From contig CACJLJ010000001.1 in the NCBI GenBank assembly GCA_902594235.1, forward strand, positions 248,001 through 312,000: DNA of 64,000 bases, written 5' to 3'. The notes below the pieces were generated by a model that saw only the letters and a list, made by a program, of their open reading frames with translations, did not search any database and was not told the origin of the DNA. Shown piece by piece: positions 10,225-19,647 of the stretch. The stretch comes from an uncultured Pelagibacteraceae bacterium. GTDB taxonomy: Bacteria > Pseudomonadota > Alphaproteobacteria > Pelagibacterales > Pelagibacteraceae. Positions within the stretch are counted from its first letter, which is position 1. Each line of letters begins with the position of its first letter. A program made the position numbers and the translations under genes.

Positions 10225-11135
10225 TGAAAAAAAAAGCTATTGTATCATTAGCTGATGCTAATTATTTTCCTTTACTTGAGGAACTTATAAATTCAATAAA
10301 AAGATTTAATGAAAGCCAAGAGATTGCAATTTGTGTTTTAGATGTTGGTCTTACAGAAGATCAAAAAAAAATTTTAAATAATAAAGTAGATGATATTAAA
10401 ATTGCTGAGTGGGACATTCAGGTACCTGAGAGAAAAGTAAAAGGTAAAGAATGGTTAAAAAGTCAAGTTTCAAGGGCGTTTTTACCAAAATATTTTCCTA
10501 ATTATGAAAAATACTTGTGGATAGACTCAGATGCTTGGGTAAACGATTGGAATTGTATAGAAACTTATTTTAAAGCTTGTGAAAATGGAAAGCTAGGTAT
10601 TACACAAACAATTGGACCTGGATATAAAATAACTTCAAAAGTAAATTGGCTGATAGGAAAATTAGCAATTATTAAATCTCAGAATTTTAAACACGCAGTA
10701 AAATCAAAGATTTCATATGAAAAAGCAAGAAAATTAGCGTTTGCACCACATATAAACATTGGAGTTTTTTCATTAGAAAAAAACTCTCCTACTTGGAAAA
10801 TTTGGCAAAATAATCTTAAACAAACTCTTAAGGCTGGTAATATTTTTGGTTCAGAGGGATTAGCAATTAACATGTCTGTTTATATAGACGATGTTGAAAC
10901 AGAATTTTTACCTTTGAATTGTAATTGGATCACTAGCAATTTACTTCCAAAATTTGATGAGAAACAAAATACATTTGTTGAACCATATTTACCAAATTAT
11001 AAAATAGGTATAATGCATCTTGCTGCAGGGATTTGGAAAAATGGTGTAGATATGAGAATAGATAAAAGTATAAAAGTAGAATTAGATACTTTAAGCAATA
11101 AAAAAATAATTAAAAGTTTAAGATTTAGTAATTAG
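10224..11135 (+). CDS. Putative glycosyltransferase, GT-A fold
   Basis: 303 residues with features of a nucleotide-sugar glycosyltransferase resembling GT8-type enzymes: an N-terminal beta-strand AIVSLADANYFPLLEELINSI, and a DxD-type metal site in LWIDSDAW (Asp101, Asp103). Further conserved-looking parts are NIGVFSLEKNSPTWKIW and the C-terminal GIMHLAAGIWKNG with a histidine. Acceptor and sugar are unknown. The start overlaps the pssA stop by one base (TAATG), and rlmE follows directly, so it travels in the phospholipid operon; a role in envelope glycan or glycolipid synthesis is an inference from that position. Confidence 0.65.
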   Translation: MKKKAIVSLADANYFPLLEELINSIKRFNESQEIAICVLDVGLTEDQKKILNNKVDDIKIAEWDIQVPERKVKGKEWLKSQVSRAFLPKYFPNYEKYLWIDSDAWVNDWNCIETYFKACENGKLGITQTIGPGYKITSKVNWLIGKLAIIKSQNFKHAVKSKISYEKARKLAFAPHINIGVFSLEKNSPTWKIWQNNLKQTLKAGNIFGSEGLAINMSVYIDDVETEFLPLNCNWITSNLLPKFDEKQNTFVEPYLPNYKIGIMHLAAGIWKNGVDMRIDKSIKVELDTLSNKKIIKSLRFSN

Positions 11136-11747
11136 TTGAAAAAGAACAAAATTTCAAAAAATTGGTTAAACAAACAAAGAAAAGATACTTATGTTCGTAA
11201 ATCTAAAATTGATGGATATAGAGCAAGATCAGCTTATAAATTAATTGAAATTGATGAGAAATTTAAGATTTTTAAAGATAGAATTTATGTAATAGATATT
11301 GGAGCGGCACCAGGTAGCTGGTCACAATATGCATCTAAAGTTGTAAAGAATGGTAAAATAATTTCTGTCGATTTAAAGAAAATGGAAGAAATAAAAAATA
11401 CAATTCAAATTGAGGGAGATTTTACTAATCAAAATATTCAATATAAAATAAAAAGTTATCTAGATAAAGGATCAGATGTAGTTATGTCTGACATGGCTAT
11501 TAATACTACAGGAATAAAAGAAATTGATTCTATTCAAACAGGAGAATTATGCAAAGAAGCAATGATTTTTTCAAAAGATGTACTTATTGAAAAAGGATTT
11601 TTTATTTCAAAAATTTTTATGGGCAGTTCATTTAATGAAATTGTCGCACTGGGGAAAAAAATTTTCAAAGAAGTAAGGGTTTTTAAACCAAAATCTAGTA
11701 GAAAAGATTCAAAAGAAAGTTTTATTATTTGTAAAAATCTTAGATAG
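11136..11747 (+). CDS. rlmE: 23S rRNA 2'-O-methyltransferase RlmE (FtsJ)
   Basis: SAM-dependent methyltransferase acting on the 2'-OH of a uridine in the 23S rRNA A-loop. The catalytic K-D-K-E tetrad is visible as Lys35 (SAYKL), Asp119 (SDMA), Lys159 (SKIF) and Glu194 (KESF), with the SAM motif DIGAAPGSW at 54-62. The length of 203 residues is typical. The only reasonable start is the TTG at 11136, immediately after the stop of the preceding gene; no ATG occurs before the catalytic Lys35. Confidence 0.93.
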   Translation: MKKNKISKNWLNKQRKDTYVRKSKIDGYRARSAYKLIEIDEKFKIFKDRIYVIDIGAAPGSWSQYASKVVKNGKIISVDLKKMEEIKNTIQIEGDFTNQNIQYKIKSYLDKGSDVVMSDMAINTTGIKEIDSIQTGELCKEAMIFSKDVLIEKGFFISKIFMGSSFNEIVALGKKIFKEVRVFKPKSSRKDSKESFIICKNLR

Positions 11748-11784
11748 TCACTTTTAATTTTAAAGGAATCGTATATAAAAGATT

Positions 11785-12861
11785 ATGGTTCCTATTAAAG
11801 AAGCACTTACCTTTGATGACGTTACACTAGTTCCTAAATATTCAGAAGTTTTACCCTCTGAAGTTGATACAAGCATTAAATTAACTAAAAACTTAAAACT
11901 AAAAATACCTCTTTTATCATCAGCAATGGATACAGTTACAGAAAGCAAAATGGCTATCGCTATAGCAAAGTCAGGTGGATTAGGAATAATCCATAGAAAT
12001 TTAGACATTAGGGATCAGGTTAATGAAATTAAAAAAGTTAAAAGACAAAAATTATTAATAGGGGCTGCTGTTGGTGCTGGACCTAGAGAATTTAAAAGAG
12101 CAAAAGAAATATTGAAAGAAAATTTGGATATGATTGTTGTAGATACTGCTCATGGTCATACAAAAAAAGTTTCTGATATTATTAAATTTATAAAAAAAAC
12201 AAAAAGTAAAAAAACAGTTTTATGTGCGGGAAATATAGCAACACCGGATGCAGCTAAATTTTTAATTAAATTGGGTGTAGATGTTATAAAAGTTGGAATA
12301 GGCCCAGGCTCAATTTGTACGACAAGATTAGTTGCTGGAATAGGAGTACCTCAATTAAGCGCAATATTGAATGTGAGAAATAGTATTAGAAATAAAAATG
12401 TAAAAATAATATCTGATGGAGGAATAAAATATTCAGGAGACCTTGCCAAGGCTTTTGCAGCTGGAGCTGATGCAGTGATGATAGGCTCTTTATTCGCTGG
12501 TACAGACGAGACACCCGGAAAACTCATCAAAAAAAATGGTAAATTATATAAAAGCTTTAGAGGCATGGGTTCAGTTGGTGCAATGAATAAAGGATCAGCT
12601 GATAGATATTTTCAAACAAAACAAAAAAATGTTTCAAAATATGTTCCAGAAGGAGTCGAGGGATTGGTAAAATATAAGGGAAAAGTTAATAAAGTAATTT
12701 TTAAATTAGTTGGTGGATTAAGATCATCCATGGGTTATCTTGGATCTAAACAGATAAAAGTTTTAAGAAATAAACCACAATTTGTTAAAATTACTAAAGC
12801 TGGTTTTTATGAAAGTATGGTTCATAATGTTGACGTGGTAAAAAATGATAGCAAATACTGA
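11785..12861 (+). CDS. guaB: IMP dehydrogenase without CBS domains
   Basis: Oxidises IMP to XMP, the committed step to GMP. The barrel is complete: an N-terminal [10 protein letters not shown], substrate loop [11 protein letters not shown] with catalytic Cys178, DGGIKYSGD, the flap [10 protein letters not shown] with DRYFQ (Arg274, Tyr275) and VPEGVEG. At 358 residues it is about 130 shorter than usual. The chain passes directly from [12 protein letters not shown] (about residue 88) to KLLIGAAVG, precisely where the tandem CBS (Bateman) domain normally sits. GMP reductase is excluded by the Arg-Tyr flap and the guaA neighbour. A TATAAA at 11774-11779 lies 5 bases before the ATG, with no Shine-Dalgarno. 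Confidence 0.93.
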   Translation: MVPIKEALTFDDVTLVPKYSEVLPSEVDTSIKLTKNLKLKIPLLSSAMDTVTESKMAIAIAKSGGLGIIHRNLDIRDQVNEIKKVKRQKLLIGAAVGAGPREFKRAKEILKENLDMIVVDTAHGHTKKVSDIIKFIKKTKSKKTVLCAGNIATPDAAKFLIKLGVDVIKVGIGPGSICTTRLVAGIGVPQLSAILNVRNSIRNKNVKIISDGGIKYSGDLAKAFAAGADAVMIGSLFAGTDETPGKLIKKNGKLYKSFRGMGSVGAMNKGSADRYFQTKQKNVSKYVPEGVEGLVKYKGKVNKVIFKLVGGLRSSMGYLGSKQIKVLRNKPQFVKITKAGFYESMVHNVDVVKNDSKY

Positions 12862-13301
12862 TGAAAAAAATATTTAAATACATTTTATTTTTTTATTTAG
12901 CAATAAATATTTTTAGTTTTTCAATAGGGGGAGAAAATTTTTTCAATAAAGGTTTAGAATTATATAAAGAAAAGAAATATGAAGATGCCAGATTTATGTT
13001 TGAGAGAAGCATAGTTTTTAATCCAAAAGACTCAAATTCTTATTTATATCTTGCTAAAATTTATAATATTGAGGAAGATCAAGACAAAGAGGAAAAAAAT
13101 CTTGAAGCAACACTTTTAATTGAACCAAATAACGAGGAAGCAATATTGCTTTCTATGAAAATGGCCCTAAAAAAATCTAATTATTCAAAGGTAAAAGATT
13201 TATCAGATAATTTTGTGAAAGTTTGTAAGAAATTGTGTGAAGAAAACAAAAGTATTTTGGAAAATCTTGCAAACTTAGAGCCAAAAAATAATGACTCTTA
13301 A
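12861..13301 (+). CDS. TPR-repeat protein, probably exported
   Basis: 146 residues: a hydrophobic N-terminal segment ([19 protein letters not shown], residues 4-22) that looks like a signal peptide or anchor, then two or three tetratricopeptide-like helical repeats ([40 protein letters not shown]). A cysteine pair (CKKLC) lies near the C-terminus. It is wedged between guaB (TGATG junction) and guaA (11-base overlap), so it is co-translated with GMP synthesis enzymes, but nothing in it suggests a purine role. Function unknown; possibly a periplasmic scaffold. Confidence 0.75.
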   Translation: MKKIFKYILFFYLAINIFSFSIGGENFFNKGLELYKEKKYEDARFMFERSIVFNPKDSNSYLYLAKIYNIEEDQDKEEKNLEATLLIEPNNEEAILLSMKMALKKSNYSKVKDLSDNFVKVCKKLCEENKSILENLANLEPKNNDS

Positions 13302-14853
13302 TTCAAGTTTATACAAAATCTTAATTATAGATTTTGGTTCACAGTTTACTCAATTAATAGCAAGAAGAATAAGAGAGCTTGGAGTTTTTTCGGAAATAAT
13401 TAGTCACAAAAAAATTAAATCAAAAGATATCAACAAATTTATAAAAGGTATAATTTTATCAGGTGGTCCACTCAATGTTTATGAAATAAATAAATATTCA
13501 TTTGATAAAAAAATAATTCAAAATGAAATTCCTGTTCTTGGTATTTGTTTTGGACATCAGATTCTTTCGAAATTAAACGGTGGAAGAGTAAAAAAATCTA
13601 AGCATCGAGAGTTTGGGTTAGCAAATATTTATAAAAAAAATGAAAGTCTTTTAATTAAAAATTTTTTTAAAAATAAGAAATTTGCAAAAGTTTGGATGAG
13701 TCATGCTGACCAAGTTTCAAAATTACCAAAAAATTTTAGAGTTGTAGCGTCAAGCCAAAATTCAAAATATGCTATCGTTGAAAATAAATATAAAAAATTT
13801 TACGGAGTACAATTTCATCCCGAAGTAACACACACAGAAAAAGGAAAGATTATTATAAGTAATTTTATTTTCTTAATTTGTAAGATAAAAAAAAATTGGT
13901 CAGTAAAAAATCAAAAAATAAAATTAATTAGAGAAGTTAAAAATCAAGTTGGCACAAATAAGGTAATTTGTGCTTTATCAGGTGGTGTAGATAGTAGTGT
14001 GGTTGCGCAATTATTAAATAAAGCTATTGGTAAAAAATTGTATTGTATTTTTGTAAATACAGGTCTTTTAAGAAAAAATGAGGAAAAACAAGTTTTAGCA
14101 ACTTTTAAAAAGAAATTAAAAATAAATTTAATCTATGTCAATGCTGAAAAAGAATTTATTAGAAAATTAAAAAAAATTTCAGACCCAGAAAAAAAAAGAA
14201 AAATTATAGGTAGGCTTTTTATAAATATTTTTGAACGATATGCAAAAAAGATTAAAAATGTAAAATTTTTAGCTCAAGGAACTCTTTATCCAGATTTAAT
14301 TGAAAGTAAGTCAGTTACAGGCAGTGAAACTTCTAAAATTAAATCACATCACAATGTCGGAGGTCTGCCAAAAAAAATGAGACTAAAGTTGATTGAACCC
14401 CTAAAGCTTTTGTTTAAAGATGAGGTAAGGAAATTGGGTTTAGAGCTTAATTTAAATAAAGAAATAATAAATAGACATCCATTTCCAGGTCCAGGTTTAG
14501 CTATTAGAATGCCAGGATTAATCACACATGAAAAGATAAAAATTCTAAAAGAGGCTGATTATTATTTTATTAAAGCATTAAAAGATCATGGTCTTTACAA
14601 TAAAATTTGGCAAGCCTATGCGGCGTTACTTCCTGTAAAAACTGTTGGAGTAATGGGAGATAATCGAACCTATGAATATTTATGTTTATTGCGAGCTATT
14701 ACATCAGAAGATGGTATGACTGCAGATTTTTATGAATTTAAAAAACCATTTATTCAAATGATTTCAAATAAAATTGTAAATAGTATTAGAGGAATAAATA
14801 GAGTAGTTTATGATGTTACATCTAAACCACCAAGTACTATTGAATTAGAATGA
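13291..14853 (+). CDS. guaA: GMP synthase (glutamine-hydrolysing)
   Basis: Amidates XMP to GMP. The N-terminal class I glutaminase has Cys86 (GICFGHQI) and the His/Glu of [10 protein letters not shown]; the ATP pyrophosphatase domain follows with the PP-loop SGGVDSSV near residue 230, and the C-terminal dimerisation domain ends KPPSTIELE. The 520-residue length is standard. The start at 13291 overlaps the TPR gene. The stop overlaps panB by 4 bases (ATGA). Confidence 0.97.
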   Translation: MTLNSSLYKILIIDFGSQFTQLIARRIRELGVFSEIISHKKIKSKDINKFIKGIILSGGPLNVYEINKYSFDKKIIQNEIPVLGICFGHQILSKLNGGRVKKSKHREFGLANIYKKNESLLIKNFFKNKKFAKVWMSHADQVSKLPKNFRVVASSQNSKYAIVENKYKKFYGVQFHPEVTHTEKGKIIISNFIFLICKIKKNWSVKNQKIKLIREVKNQVGTNKVICALSGGVDSSVVAQLLNKAIGKKLYCIFVNTGLLRKNEEKQVLATFKKKLKINLIYVNAEKEFIRKLKKISDPEKKRKIIGRLFINIFERYAKKIKNVKFLAQGTLYPDLIESKSVTGSETSKIKSHHNVGGLPKKMRLKLIEPLKLLFKDEVRKLGLELNLNKEIINRHPFPGPGLAIRMPGLITHEKIKILKEADYYFIKALKDHGLYNKIWQAYAALLPVKTVGVMGDNRTYEYLCLLRAITSEDGMTADFYEFKKPFIQMISNKIVNSIRGINRVVYDVTSKPPSTIELE

Positions 14854-15623
14854 GTAAAATAAGAAAAATTCTTAACAAAAAAAATAAATCTAAAATTGTT
14901 TGTTTAACAGCTTACTCAAAAAATATTTCTGAGGAAATTGATAAATATGTTGACATTACCCTAGTTGGAGACTCCTTAGGTTCAGTCCTATATAATTATT
15001 CATCTACTAGGAAAGTTACTTTATCTGAAATGATAAATCATTCTAAGAGTGTAAGATTGGGAGTAAAAAAAAGTCTTATGGTAGTCGATATGCCATTTAA
15101 AACTTATACTACGAAAAATATAGCGTTAAAAAATGCAAAAAAAATATTAAAAGAAACAAAATGTGATGCTGTTAAGTTAGAAGGAGGAAAAAAAATTATT
15201 AAGCAAGTTGAATTTTTGATTAAGAATAAAATTCCAGTGCTGGGTCATCTAGGTTTACTTCCTCAATCTGTGAAAGGAAAATTTAAATCTAAGGGAAAAA
15301 CTACTCAAGAAATAAAACAACTTATGAGTGATGCTTTGTTGCTTCAAAAGACTGGAGTTTTTGCAATTGTTCTAGAGTGTGTAAAAACACCAATAGCAAA
15401 ACAAATTACAAAAGATTTAAAGATTCCCACAATTGGAATTGGATCTTCTGTTCATTGTGATGGTCAAGTTCTCGTGACAGATGATTTAATTGGTTTAAAT
15501 CATACAAATATAAAATTTGTAAAAAAATTTTCGAATGTAAAGAAATATATCAACTCAGGATTAAAAAAATTTGCTTTTGAAGTTAGATCAAAAAGATATC
15601 CAACAAAAAAACATTCTTATTAG
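14850..15623 (+). CDS. panB: 3-methyl-2-oxobutanoate hydroxymethyltransferase
   Basis: Ketopantoate synthase: transfers a C1 unit from methylene-tetrahydrofolate to 2-oxoisovalerate, the first step to pantothenate. Conserved blocks are TAYS...[23 protein letters not shown] (Lys and Glu of the active site), [10 protein letters not shown] and the catalytic Glu in VLECV, then [14 protein letters not shown]. The 257-residue length is normal. No panC or panD is nearby. It consumes a C1 unit of the type the GcvTHP system produces. It converges on the TerC-type gene with a 4-base stop overlap. Confidence 0.93.
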   Translation: MSKIRKILNKKNKSKIVCLTAYSKNISEEIDKYVDITLVGDSLGSVLYNYSSTRKVTLSEMINHSKSVRLGVKKSLMVVDMPFKTYTTKNIALKNAKKILKETKCDAVKLEGGKKIIKQVEFLIKNKIPVLGHLGLLPQSVKGKFKSKGKTTQEIKQLMSDALLLQKTGVFAIVLECVKTPIAKQITKDLKIPTIGIGSSVHCDGQVLVTDDLIGLNHTNIKFVKKFSNVKKYINSGLKKFAFEVRSKRYPTKKHSY

Positions 15624-16231
15624 AAATATTTTTTAAATTGCTCATTGATTGATAAAATTTCTAAATCTACTAGACCACCAATTACAAGCTGAATTGCAAC
15701 AAGTAAAATAAAAACTAAACCAATGTAAACTATCCATAAATGTTTTTGTATATAGTTTGCAAGATATGTTGCTAATGCTCCTGTAAGAACAACAGAAAGA
15801 ACAAGTCCAAAGATCATAAAACCAAAATTTCCTTTTGATGCTGCCACTACTCCAATTACGTTATCAAAACTAATCATTATGTCAGCAAATAAAACTTTAA
15901 AAACACTTTCTATGAAAGATGGTTCTTTTGATTTTTTTGTGGGAGATTTAATTTTTTTTATTTCAAAAAGATCTTTCCTCAAATCATTTACTATCCAAAT
16001 TAAAAGTAGACCACCTAATATTTTTACAAAGTAGAATTCAAATAAATAAGTAGCAAAAATTGCAAATATAATTTTAAAAACTAGAGCACCAGAGACACCC
16101 CATAAAATTATTTGCCTTTTATTTTTTGGAATGAAATTAGCTGAAATGACACCAATGATAATCGCATTATCTGCTGTTAAGATAATTGTGATGAATATAA
16201 TTTGAGCTAATATGATTAATTCTTGTAACAA
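15620..16231 (-). CDS. TerC family integral membrane protein (YjbE-like)
   Basis: 203 residues, about seven hydrophobic helices. The two TerC-family acidic membrane motifs are visible: LTADNAIIIG in the first helix and MISFDNVIGVVA after the central hydrophilic loop (KKIKSPTKKSKE). The family includes manganese exporters and proteins linked to metal loading of exported proteins; the substrate here is not determined, though divalent metal export is the best guess. It is divergent from the TRAP operon and overlaps the panB stop by 4 bases. Confidence 0.85.
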   Translation of the reverse strand: MLQELIILAQIIFITIILTADNAIIIGVISANFIPKNKRQIILWGVSGALVFKIIFAIFATYLFEFYFVKILGGLLLIWIVNDLRKDLFEIKKIKSPTKKSKEPSFIESVFKVLFADIMISFDNVIGVVAASKGNFGFMIFGLVLSVVLTGALATYLANYIQKHLWIVYIGLVFILLVAIQLVIGGLVDLEILSINEQFKKYF

Positions 16232-16336
16232 AGTAGCAACATACTATTTAATTTTTTTAAATAATTCAATTAAAAGTAGTATTATTTTTTTATTGATAAT
16301 CATTTTAATACATAATGAAATGGTTTTAAAAAAAAT

Positions 16337-16342
16337 GGAGGA
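16337..16342 (+). promoter_or_regulatory. Strong ribosome binding site of dctP
   Basis: GGAGGA three bases before the ATG at 16346. Most genes in the window have no recognisable Shine-Dalgarno, so this marks the solute-binding protein for high translation. Confidence 0.7.
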
Positions 16343-16345
16343 TAA

Positions 16346-17317
16346 ATGAAGTTTATAAAATATTTATTTACTATTTTAGTTTCAATAGTTTTGTCAATTA
16401 GCGTAGCAAATGCAGAAAAATGGGATATGGCTCTTGCTTATGGAGCGGGTAATTTTCATTCTGCAAATGCAGCCGAATTTGCAAAAAATGTAACTGAAAA
16501 AAGTGGAGGAAAGTTAACAATTGTTACTCATCCTGGAGGTTCATTGTTTAAAGGCGGGGAAATTTTTAGAGCCGTAAGAACTGGACAAGCTCAGATTGGT
16601 GAAAGATTTATGTCAGCTTTAGGTAAGGAAGATCCGTTACTAGAAGTAGACTCTCAACCATTCCTTGCAACATCATATGCTGATGCTATGAAATTATACA
16701 AAGCTTCAAAAGCTGAGATAGTAAAAGGATTAGATGAGAAAGGTTTAGTTTTTTTATACGCTGTACCATGGCCAGCACAAGGCTTGTACAGTAAAAAGGA
16801 AATTAATTCTGTTGATGATCTTAAAGGTTTAAAGTTTAGAGCTTACAATTCGGCAACAATTAGAATTGCTGAATTAACTGGAATGGCACCAACAAAAATA
16901 GAGGCTGCTGAAATAAGTCAGGCATTTTCTACAGGAGCTGTTGAAAGCATGATCACATCCCCAACTACTGGAAAAAATTCTAAAATTTGGGAAAATGGGG
17001 TCAAATACTTTTATGATATAGCAGCATGGTTTCCAAAAAATATGATAATTGTAAATAAAGATGCTTGGAATAAATTAGATAAAGCAACTCAAGATCTGGT
17101 AATGAACCAAGCAGCTTTAGCTGAAAGAAAAGGTTGGCAATTATCAAAACAAGGAAATGTTGGAGATAAGAAAGCTTTAGCTGACGCTGGAATGGTAGTT
17201 GGAAAAGTTAATGCATCTTTACAATCTCATTTTGAAAAAGTTGGAGAGACTATGGCTAAGGAATGGTCTCAAAAAGCAGGATCAAGAGGTGCTGCTGTTT
17301 TATCAGCTTACAAATAA
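16346..17317 (+). CDS. TRAP transporter solute-binding protein, DctP type
   Basis: Periplasmic receptor of a tripartite ATP-independent transporter. 323 residues with a clean signal peptide (residues 1-23, ending SVANA before EKWDM). The DctP-fold region DLKGLKFRAYNSATIRIAE holds the conserved Arg that usually contacts the carboxylate of the ligand, followed by EAAEISQAFSTGAVESM. The ligand is an organic acid or similar, not identifiable from sequence. It has the strongest Shine-Dalgarno seen here and is separated from dctQ by a hairpin, which suggests it is made in excess over the membrane subunits. Confidence 0.93.
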   Translation: MKFIKYLFTILVSIVLSISVANAEKWDMALAYGAGNFHSANAAEFAKNVTEKSGGKLTIVTHPGGSLFKGGEIFRAVRTGQAQIGERFMSALGKEDPLLEVDSQPFLATSYADAMKLYKASKAEIVKGLDEKGLVFLYAVPWPAQGLYSKKEINSVDDLKGLKFRAYNSATIRIAELTGMAPTKIEAAEISQAFSTGAVESMITSPTTGKNSKIWENGVKYFYDIAAWFPKNMIIVNKDAWNKLDKATQDLVMNQAALAERKGWQLSKQGNVGDKKALADAGMVVGKVNASLQSHFEKVGETMAKEWSQKAGSRGAAVLSAYK

Positions 17318-17328
17318 TTAAATCACTA

Positions 17329-17358
17329 TTAAGGCCACTTAAATTAGAGTGGCCTTAA
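17329..17358 (+). terminator. Intercistronic hairpin between dctP and dctQ
   Basis: Perfect 11-bp inverted repeat TTAAGGCCACT (17329-17339) and AGTGGCCTTAA (17348-17358), 8-base loop, only 6 bases before the dctQ ATG. There is no U-tract, so it is more likely an mRNA-stabilising or attenuating hairpin than a full terminator, and it lies where a dctQ ribosome binding site would be. Confidence 0.65.
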
Positions 17359-17364
17359 ATCATT

Positions 17365-17847
17365 ATGTTTCATTTTTTAGATAAAAATTTAAATAAACTT
17401 TATAAACTCTCTGGTTATATCGCTGCAACATTTTTAATTTTTGTAGCAGTTTTTATCTTAATCGGAATTTCATCAAGAATATTTGGTTTTTATATAAGAG
17501 GTTTAGCAGAATACTCAGGATACTGCATGGCTTCAGCATCTTTTTTTGCTTTAGCGTATACATTCGTTGAAGGTGGACACATTAGAATTACTCTTTTTTT
17601 GGAAAAATTATCTGGTTTCAAAAAGAAAATAGTAGAGACATGGTGTTTAATTATAGCTAGTTTTTTTTCTGGTTATTTGGCTTTCTATTTTATCAAAATG
17701 TTAATAATTTCATTTAAATTTCAAGAGAGAAGTGAAGGTGCTGATGAAATTTTAATTTGGATACCACAAACTAGTGTAGCTATTGGATCAACAATATTTT
17801 TTATAAGTGTTTTTCATCAATTAATTTTAAAGATTAGAGAAAATTAA
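17365..17847 (+). CDS. TRAP transporter small membrane subunit, DctQ type
   Basis: 160 residues, four transmembrane segments (about 15-35, 48-68, 90-112, 133-153), matching the four-helix DctQ architecture including the YCMASASFFALAYTFVEGGHIRITLF block between helices 2 and 3. It forms the membrane complex with DctM, whose gene starts on the base after its stop. No Shine-Dalgarno is seen; the upstream hairpin ends 6 bases before the start. Confidence 0.88.
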   Translation: MFHFLDKNLNKLYKLSGYIAATFLIFVAVFILIGISSRIFGFYIRGLAEYSGYCMASASFFALAYTFVEGGHIRITLFLEKLSGFKKKIVETWCLIIASFFSGYLAFYFIKMLIISFKFQERSEGADEILIWIPQTSVAIGSTIFFISVFHQLILKIREN

Positions 17848-19158
17848 ATGGCTGAGATACTTTTAACTATATTTTTTATAAGCGTTTTGCTTTTCTTTTT
17901 AGGCTCAGGTATTTGGGTTGCAGTAAGTATGATTGGTGTATCTGCAATTGGAATGATGTTATTTACCTCTAGGCCAGTTGGCGATGCAATGGCAACTACA
18001 ATTTGGGGCACATCTTCATCATGGACCTTAACGGCTTTGCCACTATTTGTATGGATGGGAGAAATATTGTTTAGAACAAAACTATCTGAAAATTTGTTTA
18101 AAGGTTTATCTCCTTGGATGCAAAAACTACCTGGTGGGTTAATACATGTAAATGTTGTAGGTTGTGCATTGTTTGCGGCTATTTCAGGATCTTCTGCAGC
18201 AACAGTCGCAACAGTAGGCAAAATGTCTATTCCAGAATTAAGAAAGAGAAATTATCCAGAAAAAATTTTATTAGGTAGTTTGGCAGGATCTGGCACTTTA
18301 GGTTTACTAATTCCACCGTCAATTATCTTAATAATCTATGGAGTTGCAGTACAAGAGTCTATTGCAAAATTATTTATTGCAGGAATTATTCCAGGAATAA
18401 TGATTGCTTTAATATTTATGTCATATGTAATTATTTGGTCATTAATTAATAAAAAAGATATGCCAAAAATTTTAGAAGAATACTCATTTTTTGAAAAAGT
18501 AAAAAGGTCCAGACAACTTTTGCCGGTGATACTATTGATTTTGGGTGTTATAGGATCAATATACACTGGAATAGCAACTGCTACAGAAGCAGCTTCTTTA
18601 GGTGTAGTAGGAGCTTTGATTTTGTCATATTTTCAAAAAAGTTTAACCTTAGAAACTTTTAAATCTTCTTTACTAGGTGCAACAAAAACATCTTGCATGA
18701 TTGCATTCATATTAGCTGGCTCAACATTTTTATCATTAGCTATGGGCTTTACTGGCTTACCTAGAAATTTAGCAATCTGGATTCAAAATATGGATCTATC
18801 ACCTTATGTTTTAATTTTTGTATTAATGATTTTTTATATTATTTTAGGAATGTTTCTTGATGGAATATCAGCTGTAGTATTAACAATGGCAATTATAGAA
18901 CCAATGATAAGACAAGCCGGATTTGACATGATTTGGTTTGGAATATTTTTGGTTATTGTAGTTGAGATGGCACAGATTACACCTCCAGTAGGATTTAATC
19001 TATTTGTTCTTCAAGGTATGGCAAATAAAGATATGGGATATATAGCAAAAAGTGCTTTTCCTTTATTTATGTTAATGGTTTTAGCAGTGATACTTGTTGT
19101 AATTTTTCCAGAAATTGCACTATGGATGCCTGAGCAAATGGTAAAAAATATTAATTAA
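17848..19158 (+). CDS. TRAP transporter large membrane subunit, DctM type
   Basis: Sodium-coupled permease subunit, 436 residues, about twelve hydrophobic segments. Typical family stretches include FAAISGSSAATVATVGKM, LGLLIPPSIILIIYGV and the late EMAQITPPVGFNLFVLQG. Together with the upstream genes it completes a TRAP system. The stop overlaps the convergent TPR gene by four bases (TTAA shared by both stop codons). Confidence 0.95.
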   Translation: MAEILLTIFFISVLLFFLGSGIWVAVSMIGVSAIGMMLFTSRPVGDAMATTIWGTSSSWTLTALPLFVWMGEILFRTKLSENLFKGLSPWMQKLPGGLIHVNVVGCALFAAISGSSAATVATVGKMSIPELRKRNYPEKILLGSLAGSGTLGLLIPPSIILIIYGVAVQESIAKLFIAGIIPGIMIALIFMSYVIIWSLINKKDMPKILEEYSFFEKVKRSRQLLPVILLILGVIGSIYTGIATATEAASLGVVGALILSYFQKSLTLETFKSSLLGATKTSCMIAFILAGSTFLSLAMGFTGLPRNLAIWIQNMDLSPYVLIFVLMIFYIILGMFLDGISAVVLTMAIIEPMIRQAGFDMIWFGIFLVIVVEMAQITPPVGFNLFVLQGMANKDMGYIAKSAFPLFMLMVLAVILVVIFPEIALWMPEQMVKNIN

Positions 19159-19646
19159 TATTTAGAAACTTTTTCACCAGCAATTATTGCTTTAAGTTCA
19201 TCATATTCTTCACAATTGCATCCCTTCAAAACTTCTAATCTTTCAATTGCAAGATTATGTCTATTTGTTGCCACATACAGTTCACCTAAATATTCGTTGA
19301 TACCAGTATGCTTTGGATCGATTGCTAATCCTTGAAGATAATATTTTTCCCCATTTTCAAAATCTCCAAGTTTTCTTGATGTAAAACCTAAGTAATTAAG
19401 AGTGTCTGCTTCATTTGGCTTTTCTTTGTTTGATTTAACTAAAAGTTTAAATGCTTTTTCATACTTTGATTGAGCTTTATCATTTTTTCCTTTTTTTTCA
19501 TTTTTTTTTGCAGATTTAATTAATTTAACTGCTTGATCATACTTTGACTTTGAACCCCCATCTCCACCTGAAGATCCTCCAGCAGCAAGCACATTTCCAT
19601 TTAAAAATAATGTTATAAATAATGTAATAATTAATTTTTTTTTCAT
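19155..19646 (-). CDS. Exported TPR-repeat protein
   Basis: 163 residues: a signal peptide (MKKKLIITLFITLFLNGNVLA), a Gly/Ser-rich stretch (GGSSGGDGGSKSK), then Lys-rich helices and TPR repeats (DTLNYLGFTSRKLGDFENGEKYYLQGLAIDPKH; NEYLGELYVATNRHNLAIERLEVLKGC). Two cysteines (CNC) follow the repeats. It lies 1 base downstream of pxpA and is likely co-transcribed with it. A protein-protein interaction role in the periplasm is inferred; the partner is unknown. Confidence 0.8.
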   Translation of the reverse strand: MKKKLIITLFITLFLNGNVLAAGGSSGGDGGSKSKYDQAVKLIKSAKKNEKKGKNDKAQSKYEKAFKLLVKSNKEKPNEADTLNYLGFTSRKLGDFENGEKYYLQGLAIDPKHTGINEYLGELYVATNRHNLAIERLEVLKGCNCEEYDELKAIIAGEKVSKY

Positions 19647-19647
19647 A

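Noticed and set aside
11785-12861. GMP reductase instead of IMP dehydrogenase
   Set aside because: The short length would fit GuaC, but the flap with DRYFQ and VPEGVEG and the link to guaA fit IMP dehydrogenase lacking CBS domains.
17844-18221. Minus-strand 125-residue frame inside dctM
   Set aside because: Shadow of the dctM coding sequence; Pro/Thr/Ile-rich composition typical of antisense frames to membrane genes.
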